Shown here piece after piece: positions 44,281-51,802 of a stretch of 64,000 bases of DNA; position 1 is the stretch's first letter, and each line of letters begins with the position of its first letter. Location of the stretch: assembly GCF_900091475.1 (NCBI RefSeq), contig NZ_FMIB01000002.1, positions 1,054,001-1,118,000 on the forward strand, given 5' to 3'. The translations under genes and the position numbers were made by a program. The DNA comes from Micromonospora chersina (GTDB lineage: Bacteria > Actinomycetota > Actinomycetes > Mycobacteriales > Micromonosporaceae). A model generated the notes under the pieces. The model ran no database searches, was not told where the DNA came from, and was given only the letters and a program-made list of their open reading frames with translations.

Positions 44281-45078
44281 TCACTGCCGCCGGAAAAGAA
44301 GTCGAGCGACCAGAATGGCCGGTAAGGAGCCCAGGCATGCCACGGTCATCCAGGTAGCCCACACCTGCCGGAGCCATGGAGGGGCGAGGTCTGGGTTCTG
44401 GGAAAAGAACCCGATCGTCGCGGCACCGACAAGGCACATCAGCAAGGGTGTCAGGAGGATCACCAGGCTGACAGGACCGGGCGGCTTCAGCGCGGCTCGC
44501 GACCCCCACCTATCGGGCGCAGCCGCGGTGGCCTGCCTGAACAGGCGCGCGGATGGAGGCGGATCGGTCGACGCCTTGGCTTCGGCGGTTGGTTCTTCGG
44601 AAGGTCGAGGGTATTGGGTGCTTAGGCGCCAGGCGCTGGGGTTCGCGGCGGTCATGAAGCCGTCGAGTGAGTAGACGAACAGGGCGATGTCGTGTTCGTC
44701 GGCGTATGTGACAGCAGTTGAGGTGTAGTTGCTGCCTGTGAAGAAGATCAGCTGCTTATGGATGGCATGGCCACGGGCACCGAACAGCAGCTGCAGGGCG
44801 GGCCGACCGACAGCGATCGCTTGGTACTTGACCTGAGCGAGCGCGTCCGAGGCGTGGACGTCGATCCCGCCATCGGTGCCTCCCGGTCTCGCCTGTGCAT
44901 CTCGGTAGCCCCAGTACCGCATCCAGGCGGCGGCGTTGTGCTCGGCATCCTGCCACGTCTGGATCTGCCGTGGGGCCGGGCGTTGCGGCCTGCTGCCCGT
45001 GCTGCTCACGGCCGGCAGTATGGCAGGAAGCAGGTTGTGCCACACGTCGAGGTCAGCCTGGCCTCCGGTGGCAGACAT
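44281..45078 (-). CDS. Membrane-anchored Mrr-like restriction endonuclease
   Basis: A 265-residue protein. Residues 42-140 look like an Mrr-type PD-(D/E)XK nuclease: Glu46 in DAEHNAAAWMRYWGY, Asp in GGTDGGIDV (about 73) and AQVKYQ (Gln82 and Lys84). From about 200 come two hydrophobic helices (VILLTPLLMCLVGAATIGFF; ATWMTVACLGSLPAILVA). The nuclease would sit on the inner membrane face. Mrr enzymes cut modified foreign DNA. A membrane tether could place it where DNA enters. Conservation of the exact catalytic set should be modelled before trusting activity. Confidence 0.7.
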   Translation of the reverse strand: MSATGGQADLDVWHNLLPAILPAVSSTGSRPQRPAPRQIQTWQDAEHNAAAWMRYWGYRDAQARPGGTDGGIDVHASDALAQVKYQAIAVGRPALQLLFGARGHAIHKQLIFFTGSNYTSTAVTYADEHDIALFVYSLDGFMTAANPSAWRLSTQYPRPSEEPTAEAKASTDPPPSARLFRQATAAAPDRWGSRAALKPPGPVSLVILLTPLLMCLVGAATIGFFSQNPDLAPPWLRQVWATWMTVACLGSLPAILVARLLFRRQ

Positions 45079-45395
45079 CGAGAGCCGCTACCCGCTGAGT
45101 TGCGAGTATCCATAATGACGGGACGCTTCTTCGGTCTCCACTGCCTCCATCACGCCAGGTTCAGGCAGTACAAGTGCGAGACGGGGCGCACCCGAATTGC
45201 GCCTTTTGATGCCTGCGGCTCCCCTGCGGACGGCCGATGCGCGTAAGCCAAACAGCCGGACGTCGTCCCGCATCGGCTGGACACACCGAATCCCCATAGT
45301 GTCGTAACGCCCTGTGCCGATACGGTCACCGCAGATGTAGGGAGTCTTCGCGCTTCTCTGCATGTGACGTTCGATGCCGCTCGATTGGGGGCCTG
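45079..45395. other. Promoter-containing gap before the secreted HhH protein
   Basis: No gene or clear promoter consensus is seen. It separates two divergent genes and should hold both promoters. Confidence 0.4.
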
Positions 45396-48014
45396 ATGGT
45401 CCACTCATGTCATGCCTACCTCCATAGGTCGAAGAGACTGTCGCGCAGGGGTGCGCTGGCGATTGTCGTCAGCTCCGTGCTCTTGGCCGGTCCCCTGAAC
45501 GCCGTCGCCGTCCAGGCCGCTCCCAAGCCGTCCGGCCCACCGATACCACCTGCGGTCGCAACACCGGCCGCCGCAACGCTGCCCGAGGTTGCCATGACGT
45601 GCGCCGACGGACAGACCAACATCAACACCGCGTCGGTCGATGAGCTCGTCGGGGCGTTTGGCCTCGACACGGCGGTGGCTACCCGACTGGTCGGATACCG
45701 GCCGTACCTGACGGTGAACGACCTGCTGGTAGTAGAAGGTATCGGGGCTGACAAGCTAAGCCAGATTCAAGCCGCCGGGCGTGGCTGCTCCACCCCGATC
45801 AGCAGTCCGCCTCCGGCACTGAGCCCATGTGCCAGTACTGACAAGGTCGACTTGCAGTCGGCCACCGCCGACCAAGTCTCCCGTGTGACTGGCGTGAACA
45901 AGAACGCAGCGGAACGCCTTATTGCCGCTCGGCCGTTCGCCAGCCTCCGGCACATCACCCCTGAGCGCGTCCCTGGCGTCGGCAAGGGCATCCTCGACAC
46001 GATCGTTGCCCGCTCCTGTTTGACGCCGCAGCCCATTCGGGACGCCGGCACCAGCTGGCGCTGGGGATACCCGGCTTACACCACGACAGCATCCCGGGAC
46101 GGCTACGCACTGACTGCGCCGGCCGGCGTAATCGACGCGACTAGCGGCGCCTGGCTGAGCATCACGCCACTAGGTACGCCAAGCACGCTGCCCGGCCCCG
46201 CCTACCCGCGCGCCGACTTGCACATCCACGGCGCGTGGACAGGTCCGCGGGAGCCCGGCGGAGCACCGGACGAAGTCCTGGCCACCGTTCCCGCTGCCAC
46301 CTTCGCCGACGACTTCGACGCGGCCGAGTACAAGCCCTACATCAAGCACATCAGCCCGGAGGGCGTGCCGGGCGGCGGGGAGAACGTCTACGACAGCAGC
46401 AAGGCCACGGTCGACCCCACCACTGGCGCGGTCACCGCCTCACTCACCAGCCTGTCCATCGTCGAGTGGGCCACCCGCGCCCTGAATTTCGTCATCGAAC
46501 CGGCAGAGGGCGTATTGTTCGGCAATCGATTCCCCGCCCCGAACTGCTCTAGCCCATGGGCGCAACGTCCCAACATAGCCTCCTACGTCAGCCCGACAGG
46601 GGCGCACGCCGATCTGACCGGTGCATTGTTGAACCTGCCCGGCAACACGCCACCCGTCGGCGGTTTCCTCATCAAGCACTGCGTTCAGGACGGCCCTGGC
46701 ACCGGCGGCTACAACGGCGGCAAGGATGCCCGAACCCTCCTGCGAAACACGTCCGGGACGGTGCAAGTACTCAAGCCTTACGTGGGCGATGTGACTGTTT
46801 CCGAACAGGGCGGGTCAACGCCAGAGTTCGACATCGTCAAGTTGCTGGTGACCAGGATTAACACCGGCGGCAACACCTACCTGGGACCGGGGGATGCTGG
46901 CACCGCCGACGTCCCGGCCGGAACAATGGGCAGCGTCCGCATGCAGCCCGACCGGCTCCGCTCCTTGCTCAAGGTTGGCGGGGACAAGACGCTAGGCATG
47001 CTCTTCGACAAACTCGGTGCGAACAAAATGTACAGCGATCCAATGATCCTAAACTGGATCGCCCAGATGTCCTCCTGCCTCTACAACAGCTACAACTCGC
47101 TTACCAGCCGGAACGGTTTTGCTAACACTGCCCGCGATTTCGCTACCGCACTGTACGGATGCTTCGACTATGAAGGCATTTACGCCCTGATCGAGAGGTG
47201 GATGCGCGACTCGCTCGCCAGCGGAACGCTAGACGGCGCGGGAGCAGTACGGATTAACAAAGGACTCGAGAACATGCGCGAGGCCTTCAAGTGGATCGAA
47301 TTCGGCCAAATCGCCGTAGATGTGTCCGATTCGCTAATCTGGGGCTCACTGCCGGACTCGCCGATCCTCATCGAGCACTATGCGGCCAGACCATCGCGTG
47401 ACGACCTCGGCCGCACCATCCAGCCGGCATGTATCAGCCCATACCTCTACACCTGGCACGTCGACATGAACTGCCAGAACGCGGCGTACAGCCAGCAGCA
47501 GCAGCCGACCGGCGGCGGCGGAGACACCGGCGTCCCGCTGGGCAAGATGATACGCGACCCTGACGGGCACGCATGGCTCGTGACTACTGCCGACCAGAAA
47601 ATGCACCCGATAGGCGACGGCGGCACCTACATCTGCCTCAGTAAGCACTACGCCATCGACTGGGACGTAGACTCTGATGACCTGGCGGGCTACATCCAAG
47701 CGTCGGGGCCCGAGGGCGACAACGCCACATGCGACGGCTCTTTGCCACCCACACGGAAAATCACCAAGCAGGCTGCGCCGAACCTGTTCGCGGTCCTGCG
47801 AATCAACGGGGGCCCCGAGTCGTGGATCGTTATGGGCGGCTCCCGCTGGCCGATCCCATCGGGCGGCGAATTCAATTGCTGGGTGAACCCGCAGTACCGC
47901 GCCAACATCGAAGTAGACGTATTCGACTTCGTCAGCCCCGCCGATCTGGAGACCTGGCCGATCGGCAACGGATCCATAAGCAACTGCGGTGACCCGGAGA
48001 ACCCGACTTTCTGA
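45396..48014 (+). CDS. Large secreted protein with tandem helix-hairpin-helix (ComEA-like) domains
   Basis: An 872-residue protein. The N-terminus has a signal sequence (basic KRLSRRGALAIVV, hydrophobic core, Ala-rich cleavage region near 42). Residues 68-128 and 145-208 each form a ComEA-like HhH unit (INTASVDELVGAFGLDTAVA then LVVEGIGADKLSQIQA; LQSATADQVSRVTGVNKNAA then VPGVGKGILDTIVA). The remaining 650 residues have no family I recognise, are Gly/Pro/Thr-rich with paired cysteines, and include QQQQPTGGGGD near 710. Tandem HhH units normally bind DNA, so the protein may bind extracellular DNA or act at the wall. ATG 45396 follows GGGGG. Confidence 0.75.
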   Translation: MVHSCHAYLHRSKRLSRRGALAIVVSSVLLAGPLNAVAVQAAPKPSGPPIPPAVATPAAATLPEVAMTCADGQTNINTASVDELVGAFGLDTAVATRLVGYRPYLTVNDLLVVEGIGADKLSQIQAAGRGCSTPISSPPPALSPCASTDKVDLQSATADQVSRVTGVNKNAAERLIAARPFASLRHITPERVPGVGKGILDTIVARSCLTPQPIRDAGTSWRWGYPAYTTTASRDGYALTAPAGVIDATSGAWLSITPLGTPSTLPGPAYPRADLHIHGAWTGPREPGGAPDEVLATVPAATFADDFDAAEYKPYIKHISPEGVPGGGENVYDSSKATVDPTTGAVTASLTSLSIVEWATRALNFVIEPAEGVLFGNRFPAPNCSSPWAQRPNIASYVSPTGAHADLTGALLNLPGNTPPVGGFLIKHCVQDGPGTGGYNGGKDARTLLRNTSGTVQVLKPYVGDVTVSEQGGSTPEFDIVKLLVTRINTGGNTYLGPGDAGTADVPAGTMGSVRMQPDRLRSLLKVGGDKTLGMLFDKLGANKMYSDPMILNWIAQMSSCLYNSYNSLTSRNGFANTARDFATALYGCFDYEGIYALIERWMRDSLASGTLDGAGAVRINKGLENMREAFKWIEFGQIAVDVSDSLIWGSLPDSPILIEHYAARPSRDDLGRTIQPACISPYLYTWHVDMNCQNAAYSQQQQPTGGGGDTGVPLGKMIRDPDGHAWLVTTADQKMHPIGDGGTYICLSKHYAIDWDVDSDDLAGYIQASGPEGDNATCDGSLPPTRKITKQAAPNLFAVLRINGGPESWIVMGGSRWPIPSGGEFNCWVNPQYRANIEVDVFDFVSPADLETWPIGNGSISNCGDPENPTF

Positions 48015-48442
48015 CCGCACCTCCCGCACCTCCCGCCCCTCAGGCTGCCGCTCGTATGGTGCCGCCGCCCCGGTCGCCTCCTAGGTGACCGGGGCGCCCG
48101 TACCTGAGAGGGCGAGTCGAGGGGCAGTCGAAGAGCCAAGGAGCAGGTAAGGCCACGCCGGTTGCGATGGCCATGGAGGATCTCATCAACCTGGACATCC
48201 CTGATCAACGTCACGTGTAGCGCGGCGAGGAGCGGTGGGATAGGCACCCGATAGTGGGCGCCGGCGCGGATCAGTGGCACGGGGAAGGCGTCGCGGCGGG
48301 CCAGCTTGTAGGCTGCTGACCGGGAGATGCCGAGGATGTCGGCGGCGGTGGAGAGGTCGGTGGTCAGGCCGAGAGCGCGCACCTGGTCCGCGGTCGACGC
48401 CGACCGCTTTCGCTCGGCGACGGGGTTCAGTGGTGGCGACAT
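47690..48442 (-). CDS. AlpA/excisionase-type HTH protein, end uncertain
   Basis: The first 85 residues, from ATG 48442, read as an excisionase-like helix-turn-helix: LSTAADILGISRSAAYKLARRD then a short VPLIRAGAHYRVPIPPLLAAL, the typical AlpA/HTH_17 form. After that the open frame runs on about 165 codons antisense to the secreted HhH gene without similarity. The true product probably ends near residue 85, through a lost stop or frameshift around 48180. Xis-like proteins of this type belong to integrative elements. Confidence 0.45.
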   Translation of the reverse strand: MSPPLNPVAERKRSASTADQVRALGLTTDLSTAADILGISRSAAYKLARRDAFPVPLIRAGAHYRVPIPPLLAALHVTLIRDVQVDEILHGHRNRRGLTCSLALRLPLDSPSQVRAPRSPRRRPGRRHHTSGSLRGGRCGRCGQKVGFSGSPQLLMDPLPIGQVSRSAGLTKSNTSTSMLARYCGFTQQLNSPPDGIGQREPPITIHDSGPPLIRRTANRFGAACLVIFRVGGKEPSHVALSPSGPDAWM

Positions 48443-48635
48443 GAGCACGACGTGTGCAAGGCATCGTTGGCCCTTCGCCAGTAGATCGCCGGCGCAGGCT
48501 GGCGCCTCGGGTTACGGCGGGTTGAGTGAGGCAGGTGTGGATGCCTCGCGCGAGGTGGGGCCGGCCCGCTCCGGGCAGGCCGGCCCCACGATCGGCGCTC
48601 TCAAGGCTGGAATGCCGGGTCATTGGCCAGACCGG
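48443..48635. other. Gap with hairpin
   Basis: GTGGGGCCGGCC (48555-48566) and GGCCGGCCCCAC (48578-48589) form a perfect 12-bp hairpin with an 11-base loop. It is a likely terminator or insulator; otherwise nothing is recognised. Confidence 0.55.
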
Positions 48636-48862
48636 TCAGGACACAGCCCCGTCCGGGGTCGAGCAGATCTGGACAGCGTGGCCGGACGATGCGATGAGGG
48701 CTTGCCGGCGCTCGTTCGGTCCCTCCGGCCGGGTGCGCCATCGGTGTGGGCACAGCAGCAGCTGTAGCGCGGCGGCGGCTTGTTGGGGGACGACACCGTT
48801 GCCGAGTACCCGCAGCGCGAGGGTGCGGATGAGAATCCGCAACGCTTCCCGCACGCCGACCG
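48636..48862 (-). pseudogene. C-terminal fragment of a DNA cytosine-5 methyltransferase
   Basis: The minus frame reads VREALRILIRTLALRVLGNG then VVPQQAAAALQLLL, the motif-X region of C5 methylases (R-x-L-G-N-x-V-V-P-x-Q). The catalytic N-terminal part is absent and the following residues are low-complexity. Methylase genes of this kind often travel on actinobacterial integrative elements. Confidence 0.6.
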
Positions 48863-48898
48863 ACCGTGGCCGCCAGTCCTCTCGGCTGGCGGCCACCG

Positions 48899-49340
48899 TC
48901 GCACCCGGCTCGGTCGAGGTGACCCCGCGGATGCTGCGCGTCGGCGACGGCTACGCCGCCACCCTCGTGGTCACCGGCTACCCCGCCGAGGTCGGCCCCG
49001 CCTGGCCTGTCCTGGCCCGGCCGCCTGGATCTGGCGTTGCACATCGAGCCGCTGCACGCACCGGTCGCAGCGTCGCGGCTGCGCACCCAGCGCGCCCGCT
49101 TCGAATCCTCCCGCCGCGCCGACGCCGAACGCGACAAGCTGCCCGACCCCGACGTTGATGCGGCAGCCGACGCCGCGGACCTCGCCCAGCGGCTCGCCCG
49201 CGGCGCGGCCAAACTCTTCACCGTCAGGCTGTATCTGACCGTGCCACGCCCGCACCGAAGACGAGCTCCTCGAGGCGTGCGCCCAGGTCAAAGCCGCCGC
49301 CTCCACCTTGATCGAGGTGCAGCCCGCTACACATCGCCAC
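48899..49340 (+). pseudogene. VirB4-like conjugation ATPase N-terminal fragment, frameshifted
   Basis: Three segments in different frames line up with the N-terminal domain of actinobacterial VirB4-type transfer ATPases: SVEVTPRMLRVGDGYAATLV and TGYPAEVGPAW; then LDLALHIEPLHAPVAASRLR, RARFESSRRADAERDKLPDP, AQRLARGAAKLFTVRLYLTV; then ARTEDELLEACAQVKAAAST. The walker part is missing, cut off at an IS end (49330-49382). It marks a decayed conjugative element. Confidence 0.65.
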
Positions 49341-49382
49341 GATCAACGAATGGCTCCGACCCGGCTTATGAAACACGGCCTA
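49330..49382 (+). mobile_element. IS5-like right-end remnant
   Basis: HIATINEWL closes the transposase frame and GAAACACGGCCTA (49370-49382) is the exact 13-bp terminal repeat of the element at 18087-19787. Only about 50 bases of the IS are left, fused to the VirB4 fragment. Confidence 0.7.
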
Positions 49383-49427
49383 GTCTTCACGCGTCGTCGA
49401 CACGGTCAGATCATCGGCCCGTGAGGA

Positions 49428-50768
49428 TTAATTGCGCTGCCCTTCTGACTGCTTTGCCGGTGCGCGAAGCTGCTTGGCCCTCTCTAGGATCGCACGCTCG
49501 AGGTCCAGCTCGCTTTGAAGATCACGGGACCGGTCCCGTCGGCGCAGCTTGTGCAGCTCATCTTTGAGATCTTGCTCTCGTTCCTCGATCGCGAGTCGGT
49601 CCCCATAGGTCGTGTCGAGTTCGGCGCGTTTGATTCGGACGAGAGCGATGTTCCGCTGGCTCTCCAGTGTCGCGTCGAGTACCTGGTCGTAGGCGTTTTT
49701 ACCGCTCGAGATCTTCACGAGTACTGGCGCGCATTCGATGGCGGTAAGGAAAAGTCGGAGCAGCCAGGTCGCGGAGGTCAGGTAGACATTGCCGGCGCGT
49801 AGGGCGTCGAAGGCTGCCATCCGTTCCAAGAGGCCTATTTCTTGCTGCGCCTCGCGGAGCTTGTCGAGCTCCACTGTCGTTTGCGCTGCAACCTCCTGAG
49901 TGTAGCGTTCCACTGTTTCGCGGACAGCCTGCTCAAGTATGGGCAGCTGTTCCTGCAGTTTACTGATTTGCTCGCCTTTTTGGGCGAGCTGGTTGGTGTT
50001 ATAGAAGGCCTGCTGCTGGTCACGGAAGTTCCGGCACTCGGGTCCGACTCCGGGTATGCCCGTGACGTCGCCGCCCTTGACGCCGTTGCACTCGCGCCAT
50101 GTGCGTTGCGTCATCTCCAGGTAGGTAGCCTGGTCGGCTTTGAGAGTGTCCTGTAGCGATTTGAGGTTCTGCTTGGTCTGCCTGAGCTGATCCGTGGGGG
50201 CGGCGGGGTCGGCCGTCACGCTGACAAGGTAGTCGTGGCACTGCGGGTCGTTTTGCCCGCTCCTGCGGTTGTCGGGAGTCAGGGCGTTGCATCGCTGGTA
50301 TGCGCTTTCGGCGTTGCTCAGTTGTGTAGCCCGGTCGGTGTGGATGCGTTCTTCGATGGCGGTGTGAAAGATTGTCAGCAACAGTGGCTCCGCGAGAATT
50401 ACGCCGAATAGGACGGCCAGGACCACACGCGGTGCAACCATCCTAAACTTGCTGCTCCACTGACTGCCTGACAGCCGTATCATCAGCAGCCGGTCGAAGC
50501 TGAGAATGAACGCGAACCAGGCGGGCACGAGCACGAGGGCGAAGGGTGTGAAGCCGCCGTGCACGGTGTGGATCAGCAGATACATCTCCAACGCCGATAG
50601 CAGTGCCGTTCCGAAGACGACACCACCCAGAGCGCTGGCGTATGGTCGCTCAGCGGGAAGCCGGGCGAGGGTGCCGCTGTCGCTTGCCGCGATTCTGGTT
50701 AAGAGGCGACCGGAGGACAGGGATCTCACTTTAGCTGTCCATGGTGTCCCACGCTGCTCAGAGGTCAT
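49428..50768 (-). CDS. DUF4407 membrane protein with periplasmic coiled coils
   Basis: A 446-residue protein and last gene of the four-gene operon. Three hydrophobic helices lie at about 46-70, 77-100 (ending in FILSFDRLLM, the DUF4407 D-R signature) and 112-140. A long coiled-coil section follows (about 190-310: LRQTKQNLKSLQDTLKADQ; GEQISKLQEQLPILEQAV). Then come a fourth helix (SATWLLRLFLTAIECAPVLV) and a cytoplasmic coiled coil to the end. Its ATG overlaps the SPFH-like stop by 11 bases. DUF4407 proteins have no known function. Here it is the likely membrane partner or effector. Confidence 0.8.
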   Translation of the reverse strand: MTSEQRGTPWTAKVRSLSSGRLLTRIAASDSGTLARLPAERPYASALGGVVFGTALLSALEMYLLIHTVHGGFTPFALVLVPAWFAFILSFDRLLMIRLSGSQWSSKFRMVAPRVVLAVLFGVILAEPLLLTIFHTAIEERIHTDRATQLSNAESAYQRCNALTPDNRRSGQNDPQCHDYLVSVTADPAAPTDQLRQTKQNLKSLQDTLKADQATYLEMTQRTWRECNGVKGGDVTGIPGVGPECRNFRDQQQAFYNTNQLAQKGEQISKLQEQLPILEQAVRETVERYTQEVAAQTTVELDKLREAQQEIGLLERMAAFDALRAGNVYLTSATWLLRLFLTAIECAPVLVKISSGKNAYDQVLDATLESQRNIALVRIKRAELDTTYGDRLAIEEREQDLKDELHKLRRRDRSRDLQSELDLERAILERAKQLRAPAKQSEGQRN

Positions 50769-51798
50769 CCTCGATCTCCTGCGGCTTTGAGCTGCCTCGC
50801 CACGCGTCCTCTTCGTCTTGCCTGGTTTCTGTTTTGATCGGCGCTTGAGCGGCGGCCGGCCGGCCGGCGATCGGCTTGGCCGGTTCGTCGTCAGCCGCAG
50901 CGGCGTCTCGGTAGGTTACGGACTGTGGTTTGCCAGTGATCCTGGTGACGATTTCGTCGATCACGAGCGCCGTGTCGACCGAGACTTGGTCGGCATGCCC
51001 GTAGGTCGCGAGATTGGTGAGGATCTCCAGGAGCCGAGCGGTCGACTTGTCAGCCTCTCCGTAGCTGCGGGTGGTGGCGTTGCCGACACTAACCTCGCCC
51101 AGGCGAATCGCGAGAGCCTCCACAGCGCGGGGGCCGCGGTCGAGGATCTTTTCGATGAGGTCGGCCTCCGCGCGATCGAAGTCACGATGGAGTTTCTCGA
51201 GAACCTGTTGCCGGTGCACCTGCTGGCGCGACCGCTCGAACTCGGCCACGTCTTCGGGTGTGAGCACGTCTACATCGTTAAGCGTGATCTCGATGCCCTC
51301 CATCGCCAGGGGCTTCAGGCTGAATCGCGCTTCGATCTGCGCGGAGAGCGCGTCGTGGGCGTCCGCCAGCTGGTCGAGTGTGAAGCTGGTGCTCAGGACA
51401 CGCAGTTGCCGATCCTGCCGTAGGTAGGAGGCCAGTTCGTCGATGAGGTCGGCGTGTGTGGCGACGAACGTCTCCGCATCACGTACTCGGCAGCTGAAGG
51501 TCACTCGGACAGCGAAGGCGTTGGCCGGGTTTGCCGAGGGCAGAGCGATGTGCGCGGGCACCATGCGCTGCCGGACGTCGACGACACTGACGGACGCGGC
51601 GTTGACCACTACAGGCTCGTCACCTCGCAGCCGCTGGCCCGGCGCCACGACGTAGCTGTTATTGACCTGGAAGACCAAGACGGTGCCGGGGCGCTGTCGG
51701 GGCAGCTGGCCCACGTCTCGGCGCGATCGCCGGAACAGTCCACGCCGCACCTCGTGAAGTTGAAGCTCCTCGATGATGGGATACAGCACGGGTTTCAC
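50758..51798 (-). CDS. SPFH/band-7-like protein
   Basis: A 346-residue soluble protein. Residues 35-210 have the strand-rich then helical pattern of an SPFH (band 7) domain: GTVLVFQVNNSYVVAPGQRL near 38, FAVRVTFSCRVRDAETFVAT near 95, then LKPLAMEGIEITLNDVDVLTP. A helical region (about 190-280, HRQQVLEKLHRDFDRAEADL) and a disordered acidic tail with DDEPAK follow. SPFH proteins oligomerise as rings on membranes. GTG 51798 lies 4 bases after the P-loop gene stop and follows AGAGG. The family call is moderate, and a structure model would settle it. Confidence 0.6.
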   Translation of the reverse strand: MKPVLYPIIEELQLHEVRRGLFRRSRRDVGQLPRQRPGTVLVFQVNNSYVVAPGQRLRGDEPVVVNAASVSVVDVRQRMVPAHIALPSANPANAFAVRVTFSCRVRDAETFVATHADLIDELASYLRQDRQLRVLSTSFTLDQLADAHDALSAQIEARFSLKPLAMEGIEITLNDVDVLTPEDVAEFERSRQQVHRQQVLEKLHRDFDRAEADLIEKILDRGPRAVEALAIRLGEVSVGNATTRSYGEADKSTARLLEILTNLATYGHADQVSVDTALVIDEIVTRITGKPQSVTYRDAAAADDEPAKPIAGRPAAAQAPIKTETRQDEEDAWRGSSKPQEIEDDL

Positions 51799-51802
51799 CT
51801 CT

